Shown: positions 1-8,595, counted from the stretch's first letter. The stretch is DNA of 45,824 nt from an uncultured Bacteroidales bacterium (GCA_900318085.1 ONJF01000048.1:1-45824); one strand, 5' to 3'. The notes: a model not told the origin generated them from the sequence alone. Translations and numbers: made by a program.

Positions 1-480
1 GCCCTCGGGATAGCCCTTGAAAGGTGCTTGTTTCTTGAGGTAGGTGTAGAGCGGACTCTCCGCCTCGCCGTTGACGTCAATCTTGTCGAACAGCGGGAAG
101 GTGACGTTGTAGTTCAGCGAGCAGAAGCTCTGGATCTCCTCGTTGGTGCCAGGCTCTTGTTCCAAGAATTGGTTGCATGGAAAGGCCAAAATCTCCAAGC
201 CTTGGTCCTTGTACTTCTGATACAGGGCTTCAAGGCCTTCGTACTGCGGGGTCAGGCCGCATTTGCTGGCCACGTTGACGATGAGCAGCACCTTGCCTTT
301 GTAGTTGGCCAAGGATACATCGCTTCCATCCATGTCCTTGACCGTGATGTCGTAGATGCCACTAGTCTGTTCGACCACAGGTTCAGGTTCGGGCGTCACT
401 TGGGCGGTTTTGTTGTTCTGGTTGTTGCAGCTCGTGGCCATCATCAGTGCCACTACTGCGAGAAAGAATAGTTTTTTCAT
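1..480 (-). CDS. Glutathione peroxidase-family lipoprotein, C-terminus cut by window edge
   Basis: Thiol peroxidase of the glutathione peroxidase family, expected to reduce peroxides at the expense of a thiol partner, probably thioredoxin. The 160 visible residues begin with a lipoprotein signal peptide (MKKLFFLAV... with lipobox Cys18), so the enzyme is likely anchored in the periplasmic space or outer membrane. The peroxidatic site reads [13 protein letters not shown] (Cys73, the Cys rather than selenocysteine form) and the second family motif FPCNQF follows at about residue 99. The C-terminal WNF motif lies outside the window. It is the last gene of the minus-strand run here; about 157 bp separate it from the alcohol dehydrogenase, so it may have its own promoter. 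Family call is strong; thiol partner is inferred. Confidence 0.93.
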   Translation of the reverse strand, partial: MKKLFFLAVVALMMATSCNNQNNKTAQVTPEPEPVVEQTSGIYDITVKDMDGSDVSLANYKGKVLLIVNVASKCGLTPQYEGLEALYQKYKDQGLEILAFPCNQFLEQEPGTNEEIQSFCSLNYNVTFPLFDKIDVNGEAESPLYTYLKKQAPFKGYPEG

Positions 481-637
481 AAGTAAGTGTTCAAAATTAA
501 ACTACAGTTATTCTTTTGACACGGGACTCGGGACTTCGGGACACGGGACAAGCCAATGTCTCGCGTCTCGTGTCTCGCAGTCTCGCGTCAATATGTAAAC
601 TAAATATGCTCATCTACTTATTGAATAGAATTTAAGT
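481..637. repeat. Short G/C-rich degenerate repeat patch between genes
   Basis: Between 516 and 595 the intergenic DNA is built of near-repeats of GGGAC/CGGGAC followed by near-repeats of their complement (GTCTCG, several copies), so it can fold back imperfectly. It resembles the filler repeats often found between Bacteroidales genes. No ORF or clear promoter box was recognised in it. Confidence 0.4.
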
Positions 638-1816
638 TCATTTCATACACATCTCAAAGATCTTCTCCACGTCGGCCTGCTGCAAGGGTTTGAAGCCAGG
701 CAAGGTACCACCGCCAACGGCTTTCTTGGCCATCACTGCGAAATGGGTTCTGTCGATGCCCACCTCGGGGAAGCTGCGCTTCAGTTGCAGCGTATTGAAG
801 AGGAAGTCGCTCAACTTGTCGATGGCTTGATGAGCGATGTCCATTGGAGGCAGGGTCGGGTCGATGCCGAAGACGTTGGTGCCAAACTGAACGTATTTCG
901 ACACAGTGGTTTCGTCGAGGCAGTACTTCATCCAGCGTGGAGTGAGGATGGCGAGGCCGAGGCCGTGGGTGATGTCGTAGAAGGCCGAAAGTTCATGTTC
1001 CATAGGATGGCAACTCCATGCTTTGCGTTTGCCACCGTTCACGAAACCGTTGATGGCCCATGAGGAGGCCCACATCAGGTTGGCACGCGCCTCATAGTTG
1101 TCAGGTTCTCGCATGGCGATAGGGGCGAAGCGGATGACGGTCTTCATCAAGCCTTCCATGAAGCAATCGAGCTTGTAGAGGTCTTGGTCCATGGTGAAAT
1201 AGACCTCGAAGAGGTGCGAAAGGGTGTCGGCTGAGCCACAAGCGGTCTGATAGGGGCTGACGCTGAAGGTAATGCTCGGGTCGAGGAAGGATGCCTTGGG
1301 CAACATGTTGGGATCCAGACGACCGATCTTGTCGTTGGTCTCGGGGTTGCTGATGACGGCAGCCGTGTCCATCTCTGAGCCTGTGGCAGCGAGTGTCAGG
1401 ATGCTGACGATGGGCAGGGCGCGCTCGATGGGGGCACGCTTGCTGAGGTCGAGGAAGTCCCAGGGGTCATGGTCGACGCAGGCGCCGGCGGCCATGATCT
1501 TGGTGGCGTCGATGGTGGAGCCACCGCCCACAGCTAACAACACATCAATGTTGTGCTCTTTGCACATCTGCACACCTTTGCGCACAGAGCCGATGCGTGG
1601 GTTAGGTTCGATGCCCGAGAGTTCGAACAGTTCGAGTCCGGCGTCTTTGATTGCTGAAACCACACGGTCATACAACCCCATCTTCTTGATGGAGCCGCCG
1701 CCGTAGGTCATCAGCACGCGTGTACCGTATTTTTTGAGTTCTGCGCCAAGGTGTTTCAGTTGGTCGCGTCCGAAGTAAATCCTTACGGGAATGTCATAAA
1801 TGAAATCGTTGATCAT
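638..1816 (-). CDS. Iron-containing (group III) alcohol dehydrogenase, butanol dehydrogenase-like
   Basis: NAD(P)H-dependent aldehyde/alcohol oxidoreductase of the Fe-dependent ADH family, cytoplasmic, 392 residues, the usual length for BdhA/YqhD-like enzymes. The nucleotide-binding signature LLAVGGGSTIDATKIMA and the downstream TLAATGSEMD, plus metal-ligand segments ending in HPMEHELSAFYDITHGLGLAILTP, are all present. I start at ATG 1816 (MINDFIYDIPVRIYFG), because homologues begin here and everything upstream in this frame has the composition of a shadow of the overlapping neighbour. It lies 32 bp downstream of the AlkZ-related gene, on the same strand and probably co-transcribed from the promoter at 2563-2592. 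Substrate is not predictable from sequence; short-chain or lipid-peroxidation aldehydes are typical. Confidence 0.93.
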   Translation of the reverse strand: MINDFIYDIPVRIYFGRDQLKHLGAELKKYGTRVLMTYGGGSIKKMGLYDRVVSAIKDAGLELFELSGIEPNPRIGSVRKGVQMCKEHNIDVLLAVGGGSTIDATKIMAAGACVDHDPWDFLDLSKRAPIERALPIVSILTLAATGSEMDTAAVISNPETNDKIGRLDPNMLPKASFLDPSITFSVSPYQTACGSADTLSHLFEVYFTMDQDLYKLDCFMEGLMKTVIRFAPIAMREPDNYEARANLMWASSWAINGFVNGGKRKAWSCHPMEHELSAFYDITHGLGLAILTPRWMKYCLDETTVSKYVQFGTNVFGIDPTLPPMDIAHQAIDKLSDFLFNTLQLKRSFPEVGIDRTHFAVMAKKAVGGGTLPGFKPLQQADVEKIFEMCMK

Positions 1817-1848
1817 TGTGTTTATATTTTGAGATGAATAATCATAGT

Positions 1849-2502
1849 TTATTTCAGCACCTTCAAAACCTGCTTTCGGGTAGCCGTTCCATCTGTCAGC
1901 TTCGTGATGTGGTCGACTAAGAACTCCAGCGACTCCTCGGGGGTATGGTCGGTGTGGAGCGTGGTGAAGTCTTCGAACAGCGACTCGGGTGTGCAGAAAT
2001 ACGACACTTGCCAGCCGTTGTAAACCTGCTCGGGTCCTCAATATACCCGCTCGATGGCTCCCGTGACGACACGGCACCGCTGCATCAGCTTGCCTATGGC
2101 CGCATCGGCTTGGCCTTTTTTCACGCCGAGCAAAGCGCGCACCTCCTTGATGGTGATGCTTCCTTGCTTTTCGAGATACTCCATGATGCGCTCGCCATTC
2201 TTGTCGGGAGATGTCGTGGCGCGGCGGACGTTCATCAGTTCGCGGTAGAATGGGACCGTCGCGAAGGCGGCTTTTCCCCCGCAGAGGAACTTCCCGTAGG
2301 CTATGCCGCCGTTTTGCAGGCAGTCGATCTTCCAGTCCCACGGCCCGAGCGAGTCCTCCTCGCCGTCAAACCAAAACCCAGGCTGTGTGAGTTCCTTGAT
2401 GGAATAGCCCGGGATGGCGCTGGTGAAAAACGGCACGATTCCAAGCTCGCAAATGGCTCGCTCCATTGTCTCTGGACTGGATATTTGGTAGTTTAAGACC
2501 AT
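1849..2502 (-). pseudogene. AlkZ-related winged-helix protein with an in-frame TGA
   Basis: The frame from ATG 2502 runs 154 codons to TGA at 2038-2040 and then stays open, in the same frame, for 62 more codons to TAA at 1849. The downstream part (VYNGWQVSYFCTPESLF and on) looks like genuine protein and fits the C-terminal end of the AlkZ-related family, whose N-terminal part shows as GFWFDGEEDSLGPWDWK and NGGIAYGKFLCGGKAAF. A winged-helix-like segment (EYLEKQGSITIKEVRALLG) precedes the stop. Full length would be 217 residues. It is first in an operon with the alcohol dehydrogenase. The TGA may be a nonsense mutation, a sequencing error at a TGG or CGA codon, or readthrough; nothing suggests general UGA recoding, because other genes here stop normally at TGA. 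Relation to AlkZ glycosylases is from memory of the family; function unknown. Confidence 0.7.
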
Positions 2503-2562
2503 GAACAGAATAGTTTAGATGCGATTTTTTGGCTGTCAGCCAATCAGCTTTCAGCCTCGGTG

Positions 2563-2592
2563 CAAAGATAAGAATAATAGTTAAATCTGCAA
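2563..2592 (-). promoter_or_regulatory. Bacteroidetes-type promoter for the AlkZ-related/adh operon
   Basis: On the minus strand TTG (2592-2590), 19 nt, then TATCTTTG (2570-2563): an exact match to the Bacteroidetes sigma-ABfr pattern. The start codon is at 2502, giving a leader of roughly 55 nt. Within that leader, 2529-2543 is a perfect odd palindrome (TTGGCTG-T-CAGCCAA) that could be an operator or small hairpin. Confidence 0.75.
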
Positions 2593-2758
2593 TTTGGTCA
2601 TACGCTACTTTGTCCGTCTGTTTTAATTATTCATTTACAGCGAACTATCCGACAGCAAACGACAACAAACGACTGCTGTCGACTACAAACGTTTGTTCAA
2701 CGGCTTTTTCTTGACAAAGGTTGTTTATTTGCTGTGTATTACACAAAAGCAAGAAAAC

Positions 2759-3184
2759 ATGGATAAAAAAGCCGAAAAAAAGAAAGCTATAGCAGCTTTG
2801 AATAAAGTAATAAAGAATAAAATTGACATTGACGATGCATTCTTTTGTTCTCTCGGTTCAGTTTGCCTAAAATATGGCAATCCAGGACTGAGGGACAAAA
2901 ACTACAAAAAAGGATTTGGTGTTTCGCATATTATTTCCAAACGCGACTATGAGCATGCGAAAGACCCTAATGCGTTCCCAGAGACAGGCCTCCAGGTTGT
3001 AAAAAAGCTCATGGATGTGATAGTTTATGGAACTATAACCAAGACAATCCCTGCCAAGCAAACTGTCCATTTGCAAAAAGATGGCTTTGAGGCGGTCATT
3101 TCGCAAAACTGGAATGGCGATAAGGTAAACTGGTTGTTGACGGGTTGGAAGCAAATAAAAACTCCGACGGTAAGTAATCCTTAA
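2759..3184 (+). CDS. Small protein resembling phage/polyvalent-protein PBECR-type nuclease domain
   Basis: 141 residues from ATG 2759 (MDKKAEKKK, basic start); an upstream TTG at 2693 would add 22 residues but these look non-coding. The middle and end show GVSHIISKRDYEHA, a Val/Ile-rich strand (KLMDVIVYGTI), then GFEAVISQNWNGDKVNWLLTGW. A central His after a Gly/Leu-rich start, a short strand with Gly, and a closing W-LLTG-W/Y strand are how I remember the barnase/EndoU/colicin E5-RelE-like (PBECR) nucleases carried on phage polyvalent proteins and toxins. No immunity or antitoxin partner is visible beside it. It stands alone, convergent with nothing, and its last codons lie in a terminator hairpin. 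The nuclease call is inference from motif shape only; a non-toxic house-cleaning or structural role is possible. Confidence 0.45.
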   Translation: MDKKAEKKKAIAALNKVIKNKIDIDDAFFCSLGSVCLKYGNPGLRDKNYKKGFGVSHIISKRDYEHAKDPNAFPETGLQVVKKLMDVIVYGTITKTIPAKQTVHLQKDGFEAVISQNWNGDKVNWLLTGWKQIKTPTVSNP

Positions 3185-3210
3185 AGGTCTTTCTCGTCGG
3201 AGTGTTTTTA
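3161..3210. terminator. Bidirectional intrinsic terminator overlapping the end of the small nuclease-like gene
   Basis: Perfect 9-bp arms ACTCCGACG (3161-3169) and CGTCGGAGT (3195-3203). On the plus strand they are followed by GTTTTTA, and on the minus strand by a T-rich run as well (complement of AAATAAAA). The left arm lies within the final codons of the 2759-3184 gene. Confidence 0.7.
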
Positions 3211-3646
3211 TTTCGATGTACCAAACCAGGTTAGTGCTGCTTTTGGCCTACACATCCGAAGGTTATATTTAGTCGCCAACGGACGGGAGCGAAACTGCTG
3301 CAAAATTACAACTTTTCCATGAACTCGCAAGGGAAAAGCCTAAAAACTCTTATTATTTCAAGTCTTAATCTGGCGTAACGGAAATTGACGAAAGAAAAAA
3401 ATGAGAGTTTGAAGTGCCATTCTGGCACTTCATGTACATCGGTGCAGGCCTTTGCGCCGTCACTGAAATGGCCACCGCGCCAGAGGTGATTTTGGGGATG
3501 GTGAAGTGAAAATGGATTTTTGTTTGATGTTATCTTTTTGATACTTTTTCCCATTTTTTCCGAACAAAAACAGTCTCCCGAGCCGCACAATGCCAATTGT
3601 CTATAAGGTTTTGAACTTTTTTGTTCAACATTTTCCAAAGTTTATC

Positions 3647-3654
3647 TATCTTTG
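3647..3654 (+). promoter_or_regulatory. -7 box upstream of the DUF1016 nuclease gene
   Basis: TATCTTTG followed by CC, the standard Bacteroidetes -7 element. A TTG at 3621-3623 is the nearest -33 candidate, though its 23-nt spacing is long. Transcription would begin near 3661 and the leader would contain the first copy of the 45-bp direct repeat. Confidence 0.55.
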
Positions 3655-3686
3655 CCCTCATCAACCCAAAAAGAACAAACCAACAC

Positions 3687-3731
3687 AGAAGATAACTGAT
3701 TAAATAACATATTGATATAAAGCGTTTTTGC
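3687..3731 (+). repeat. 45-bp direct repeat, copy 1 (leader of DUF1016 gene)
   Basis: AGAAGATAACTGATTAAATA... ending in GCGTTTTTGC. It is identical to 4954-4998 except for one base (T versus C at repeat position 7). The copy ends 15 bp before the ATG of the nuclease gene. Confidence 0.95.
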
Positions 3732-3746
3732 CTAGTCTACATATTA

Positions 3747-4886
3747 ATGAACAACCCGATAACGACATATAGAAACGACTTTGAGGCCATATACAAAATC
3801 ATTACCCTCCATCGTGACCGAGTGGTGCAGCAAATCAATGGAGATACGGTAATGATGGTATGGGAAGTAGGTGGGTTTGTTTCTGGCAAACTGAAAACTT
3901 CGACTTGGGGCAGCGGCGTTGTCCGTCAGTTGGCGGAATATATCCACACACAAGACCCCACGGTGAGAGGTTGGAGCTATCGCACCATTTATAAGATGGT
4001 TCAGTTTTATGAAACTTATTCATCTCATGCCTTTATCGAGCTGATTGGCCATGTTAAGCCTCAACAAATTGTTCCGTTTGAAATGGCGCAAATTCCCAAT
4101 CGTCAAATTGTGACAATCCAATCGGCACAAATACAAACCAATCCAATTGTGCCAATCCAATTGGCACAAATTCCAACTATTTTGTTTTCAACAGGTTGGA
4201 GTAATCATCAGCTCATAATGAACTATTGCAAGACTGATGAGCAACGGTTGTTTTACATGCTGTATGCGGGTCGTGAGCGTTTGGAGTACAAGGAATTGGA
4301 TCGCGCCATCAAAACCAATACAATGTCAGCTATATTAGGCAGTCGCGATGTTCAGTCACAAATGCTGCAAGCCCAGTATCCCCAGGCACCGCTATTGTTC
4401 AAAGACCGTATCAGTTTGGACATGTTGGGGTTGCCGGTAAGTTACAAGGAAACCAAGCTCCGAAAGAGTATTGTCGATCACATGAAAGACTTCATCTTGG
4501 AGTTGGGAAAAGACTTCCTGTTTATTGATGAAGAGCATCGGCTTGCGGTCGGTGGCAAGACTTTTAAGGTTGACTTATTGTTCTACCACCGTCTGCTGCA
4601 ATGTATGGTCGCCATTGAGTTGAAAACCACGGAGTTTCAGCCCAAAGACCTTGGGCAGTTAGAGTTCTATTTAGAGGCTTTAGATCAGGAGGAGCGTCGT
4701 TCCAATGAGAATCCCAGTATCGGCATCCTGTTGTGCAAGGAGGCTAATATGGAAGTGGTGCGTTTTGCGTTAAACAGGAGTATGTCGCCCACCATGGTGG
4801 CGCAATACAAAGAACAGTTACAGGTGGGAGGTGTGATACAACGCAGCTTGGTGGAGTTTTGCAAACTAATTGGAGAAAAGAAATAA
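3747..4886 (+). CDS. DUF1016/YhcG-type PD-(D/E)XK nuclease domain protein
   Basis: 379 residues, normal length for the family. The N-terminal DUF1016_N helix-rich domain (MNNPITTYRNDFEAIYKIITLHRDRVVQQINGD..., residues 1-100) is followed by the C-terminal nuclease domain (from about 215), whose catalytic strand pair reads FKVDLLFYHR then CMVAIELKTTEFQP, that is D-(x)n-ExK. The family is known as an accessory of type I restriction and other defence loci; its substrate is unknown. Between the domains, residues 107-145 hold three 13-residue repeats (QIVPFEMAQIPN type). The gene lies between the two copies of the 45-bp direct repeat, upstream of and co-oriented with the helicase/methyltransferase operon. 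Start chosen at the first ATG after the repeat; no Shine-Dalgarno is visible. Confidence 0.88.
   Translation: MNNPITTYRNDFEAIYKIITLHRDRVVQQINGDTVMMVWEVGGFVSGKLKTSTWGSGVVRQLAEYIHTQDPTVRGWSYRTIYKMVQFYETYSSHAFIELIGHVKPQQIVPFEMAQIPNRQIVTIQSAQIQTNPIVPIQLAQIPTILFSTGWSNHQLIMNYCKTDEQRLFYMLYAGRERLEYKELDRAIKTNTMSAILGSRDVQSQMLQAQYPQAPLLFKDRISLDMLGLPVSYKETKLRKSIVDHMKDFILELGKDFLFIDEEHRLAVGGKTFKVDLLFYHRLLQCMVAIELKTTEFQPKDLGQLEFYLEALDQEERRSNENPSIGILLCKEANMEVVRFALNRSMSPTMVAQYKEQLQVGGVIQRSLVEFCKLIGEKK
4065..4181 (+). repeat. Three tandem 39-bp coding repeats inside the DUF1016 gene
   Basis: Units 4065-4103, 4104-4142 and 4143-4181 each encode 13 residues with the pattern QIVxxxxAQIxxx. They are imperfect but clearly related, rich in CAAATT and CCAAT. 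The unit is a multiple of three, so copy-number changes would lengthen the linker between the two domains without breaking the frame. Confidence 0.8.
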
Positions 4887-4889
4887 TCC

Positions 4890-4906
4890 CGTACCTTTGA
4901 GGTACG
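4890..4906 (+). other. Short hairpin just after the DUF1016 stop codon
   Basis: CGTACCT-TTG-AGGTACG, seven perfect base pairs, four bases after the TAA. It is not followed by a T run, so it is more likely a transcript-stabilising or attenuating hairpin than a full terminator. Confidence 0.45.
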
Positions 4907-4953
4907 TTACAACAAGAAATATCAAAAAGTAATTGATTAAAAAATAGCTTAAT

Positions 4954-4998
4954 AGAAGACAACTGATTAAATAACATATTGATATAAAGCGTTTTTGC
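4954..4998 (+). repeat. 45-bp direct repeat, copy 2 (between DUF1016 gene and helicase gene)
   Basis: Second copy of the 3687-3731 element, 44 of 45 bases the same. Copy 1 is followed by the DUF1016 start codon, copy 2 by the 115-bp palindrome and then the helicase gene. The arrangement looks like a gene unit duplicated or inserted with its leader. Confidence 0.95.
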
Positions 4999-5006
4999 TT
5001 TTCAAG

Positions 5007-5121
5007 TAAAGTCGAAATCCGGAAAATTTAGACAATGCTACTCGAGAAAGCAGAAATGCTCACGGAATATCCGTGGGCTTTCTCGTTTGTAGCATAGGCA
5101 ATTTCCGGAGCCTCGACTTTA
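5007..5121. repeat. 115-bp imperfect palindrome upstream of the helicase operon
   Basis: Nested complementary arms, from outside in: TAAAGTCGA (5007) with TCGACTTTA (ends 5121); CCGGAAAATT with AATTTCCGG; ATGCTA with TAGCAT; CGAGAAAGC with GCTTTCTCG; and CACGGA-ATAT-TCCGTG in the centre, with small bulges between blocks. It can form a long hairpin in single-stranded DNA or RNA. It fills the 5' region of the helicase gene (start 5189). Candidates: structured leader RNA, fold-back mobile element or recombination site. I see no ORF in it. Confidence 0.8.
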
Positions 5122-5188
5122 GACAGAAGTTCACGGATTCTTTTTGTGACCCATCAGAAGGGCGAAGCGCTCAAAACGCCAAGCCATA

Positions 5189-8100
5189 ATGAGTACCAAG
5201 TTCTTTAATAATACCGAGACGAGGCTGATGGATAAGTTCCACGGCATCGCCTCTGCCATGGCCAACTTCGACATCTTTCATGCCGTGGTTGGCTATTTTC
5301 GTTCAAGCGGCTACTTCAAACTGCGCAAGGAATTGGAAAATGTCACCGAGATACGCATCCTCGTCGGCATCAATATCGACAACCTCTTCCGCCAATCGCA
5401 ACTCACCGGTAAGTTTTTCTTCGAAAATAAAGAAGCAACGCTTGAACAGTATTGCGAGGACTTCCTTCGTGATGTCTATCAGTCCGAATACTCGTCAGAA
5501 GTCGATGAAGGCATCCGTCAGTTCTGCGCCGACATTGCCAACAATCGGTTGCAGTTACGTATTCATCCTACCAAAGACCTTCACGCGAAATTCTACCTAT
5601 GCTTGCCCAAAAAACACAATGAGCATAGCGACGGCTGGGTCATCATGGGAAGCAGCAACCTCAGCGCACAAGGTCTCGGCACCACCGAACCGCCACGCTA
5701 TGAATTGAACGTGGCCATGAAGGACTACGACGATGTGCATTACTGCGAGGAAGAGTTTCAAAGCCTTTGGAAGGATGCCATTCCAGTGACCATGGACGAT
5801 GTGAACCATATCGTTGGCAAAACCCATCTGACTCCAGAAGAACATCAGCCCACGCCATACGAACTTTACATGCGGATGCTCATCGACCATTTCGGCGATC
5901 AGGTCGAAGACGACTTTATTCCTCATCTGCCCGACAATTACGACAACCTCACTTACCAACGTGACGCAGTAGTGCAAGGCTATAATATCATGATGCAGCA
6001 TGGTGGCTGTTTCATTGCCGATGTGGTGGGTCTGGGCAAAACCGTGGTGGCTGCCATGATTGCCCAGCGGTTTATCGCCGCCAACGGCAACAACACCCGT
6101 ATTCTTGTCATCTTCCCTCCAGCGGTGCAAAGCAACTGGGAAGACACTTTCCGCGATTTCCAAATCAAAAACAACTATAGTCAGTTTGTCAGCAACGGAA
6201 GCTTGGATAAGGTCATTGAGGGCACCAAAAACTACAGCCAGCCCGGTTACTACGACCTCATCATCGTTGATGAGGCGCACAACTTCCGTCACGACAGCAC
6301 AGGCAATTACGACCTGCTGCAACGCATCTGCAAGTCGACACGATTGAACAAAGGTAATGTCAAAGGCAACAAGCGCGTGCTGCTGCTTTCGGCCACACCG
6401 CTCAACAACACACCCGAAGATATCAAGAACCAACTGCTGTTGTTTCAGGACACTGCCCGTTGCACGATTGATGGTGTCTCCAACATTGCCGACACCTTTG
6501 CCCCTTGGATTAAGGAATTCAAGAGCCTCATGTCGCAACGCCGCACCGTGAGTGCCGAGTTTCTTACCAGCCGCATCGACGCCATCAATCAGGAACTTCG
6601 TCACAAGGTGCTGGAAAAGGTGATGGTGCGCCGTACCCGTAGCAACATCCAGCATGAGCCTCGCTATGCCGATGAGATACACTTCCCTCAGTTGCTTGAC
6701 CCTACCGACCGCACTTACCAGATGTCGCCCGAATTGCAGCTGCTTTTCTGGGATACTTACAAGAAACTTGTGGACACGCCTTCGGCCAACTTGAAAGAGG
6801 CGAATTCCGACATGTTCGACGGCAGCGGTTTGCGTTATGCCCGTTATCGTGCCATTGAGTATTGCCCTTCCTACAAAGTTCCTTCTGGGAAAATGGCAAA
6901 GCACATGGCCGATTCGTTGGCTTCCATCTATCAGACCCACATGGTCAAACGCTTGGAAAGCAGCTTCGATGCTTTCAAGAAATCGCTTCATACCCTCCTT
7001 GATGCCACCAAGGGAATGATTAAGATGTTCGAGGAAGACAAGGTCATCATCGCCCCTGATTTGAATGTGAAAAAGCTGCAAGCTGACGGCATAGAGTTGG
7101 ACGAAATCATTGAATTGGCCATCGGCAAGGGACTCGACCAAAAAGAGATTCTCTTCCACGCTGCCGATTTCCTGCCCGATTTCCTGCCCATGTTGGAGTA
7201 CGATGCCGAAGTATTGGACAAATTGTGCAAGCGATGGGAGAAAGTGAAATCCGACCCCAAACTGGAACTCTTCATCACCATGTTGCAAGGCGAATTGTTC
7301 GACAAGAAGTGCAAGGCGAATTGTTCGACAAGAAGAAGAACCCCGGCGGCAAGCTCGTGGTGTTCAGCGAAAGCGTGGATACCGTCAATTATTTGGAAAG
7401 GGAGTTGAAACAACGATTGAATCGCAACGACATTCTTGCCGTTTGCGCCAAAAGTCGCAACCGTCTGCGCGACACCATCAAAGCCAACTTTGACGCAAAG
7501 TATAAGAAAGAAAGGCGCAACGACTATAACATCATCATCACTTCCGATGTGTTGGCCGAGGGTGTCAACCTGCATCGGGCCAATGTGATCGTCAACTACG
7601 ACAGTCCGTGGAACGCCACCCGACTGATGCAACGCATCGGGCGTGTGAACCGTATCGGATCCACCGCCAACGCGATTCACAACTATATGTTTTATCCTTC
7701 CGACCCAGGTGATGCCATCATTAGCCTGAAGAAAAACTCCCTCATCAAGTTGCAGAGCTTCCATTCCGCCCTTGGCGAAGACACAAGAATCTTTTCACAT
7801 GATGAAATGGTGCATGAGTTCAAACTCTTCAATGCCGATGTCCGCGACGAAACCGACCGTAGCCTGGAACTGCTGAGCGAAGTACGTGTACTTCACGACA
7901 CCAATTCCGCACTATACCGTAAAATCAAGCAGTTGCCTCCAAAGAGCCGTTGCGCGAGAGTCTCGGAGAGACTCAATCTCAATAACCCCACGCAAGGAAC
8001 GCAGTGTGGGGCTACTGAAGCCTCGGTCGAAATGCGTCTCGGAGAGACGCTACCATGTACCGTATCATACCTGTCCTCGCCTCAAAAGAAAGCCTATTAC

Positions 8101-8595
8101 CTCGTGGGTAAAACCACCCGAGAGCTCTCTTTCCTCGAAGCCGCCGACCTCTTCCATGCAGAACCAGATGAAAAATCCGTACCCTTTGGGGATGACTTAC
8201 AACTCCACTATGAGCAGGTACAGAAAGCTTTGGCGCAATACACCCTCGACCAGCAGAGCGAGGTTCAAGAAGAAAAGCTCAAAATCGGCAGCAAGGACAA
8301 CGATGCTAAGAAAGCCGCTGCTTTCCTGCGTGAGATACGCCCCTTGTTTGATGATGAAGGTCGCCATACCGTTGACCGCTTGAAGCAAATAGTGGAACGC
8401 GGAACCTACAATCAACTGGCCGATGCCTTGAACCGCATTTCAAAAAAGCAAAAGAAAGAGCCTTCGCCATCCATAAAAATCCTGGAACAACTTGAGGAGT
8501 TGGACAAACGCTACAGCCAGCCCGAAACGCCGACTGCCACCAAACAAGTGGCACTCACCACAGCCGACATCATTCTTTCCGAAACTTTCATTTAA
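5189..8595 (+). pseudogene. PLD-nuclease/SF2 helicase fusion, frame broken by a 26-bp tandem duplication
   Basis: Domains in order: phospholipase D-like nuclease (HAKFYL at residue 132, GSSNLSAQGL at 154), SF2/SNF2-type helicase with Walker A DVVGLGKT (278-285), DEAH (361-364), LLSATPLNN, then the C-terminal helicase domain (VVFSESVDTV, ITSDVLAEGVNLHRA, QRIGRVNRIGS) and a helical tail. The frame shifts at 7284-7335, where a 26-bp unit occurs twice; taking one copy away gives a single ORF of 1126 codons plus stop. As it stands, translation from 5189 stops at 7408, before the C-terminal helicase domain, while the rest is open to 8595. Such nuclease-helicases act with DNA methyltransferases in phage defence (compare DrmC/DrmD of DISARM); here the methyltransferase gene follows after 11 bp. 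Domain calls are strong; the system assignment is inference. Confidence 0.9.
7284..7335 (+). repeat. Perfect 26-bp tandem duplication (2 copies) inside the helicase gene
   Basis: TGCAAGGCGAATTGTTCGAC plus AAGAAG occurs at 7284-7309 and again, without a mismatch, at 7310-7335. Since 26 is not a multiple of three, two copies switch the frame and one copy restores it (GELFDKKKNPGGKLVVFSES). Identity of the copies implies a recent event or ongoing slippage. Confidence 0.95.

Larger units (their letters stand above)
3211..3746. other. Gene-free stretch with two hairpins and promoter boxes
   Basis: No convincing ORF. A perfect hairpin with 10-bp arms and a 3-nt loop (TGAAGTGCCA-TTC-TGGCACTTCA) lies at 3410-3432. 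A second small one (TTGAAC, six T, GTTCAA) is at 3611-3628. A minus-strand -7 box TAATTTTG at 3308-3301 points at the bidirectional terminator at 3161-3203, so a short untranslated or tiny-ORF transcript of about 130 nt is possible. The rightmost part contains the promoter and leader of the DUF1016 gene. Confidence 0.4.

Noticed and set aside
638-2341. 567-codon continuous frame covering the alcohol dehydrogenase and upstream DNA
   Set aside because: The first ~175 residues are Arg/His-rich and are the shadow of the AlkZ-related gene on the same strand in another frame; the dehydrogenase starts at 1816.
5007-5121. attC site or Rho-independent terminator
   Set aside because: No conserved R' and R'' boxes of integron sites and no T run; reported only as an unexplained palindrome.
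5597-7288. 563-codon minus-strand frame opposite the helicase gene
   Set aside because: Low-complexity antisense composition; the plus strand carries recognisable PLD and helicase motifs.
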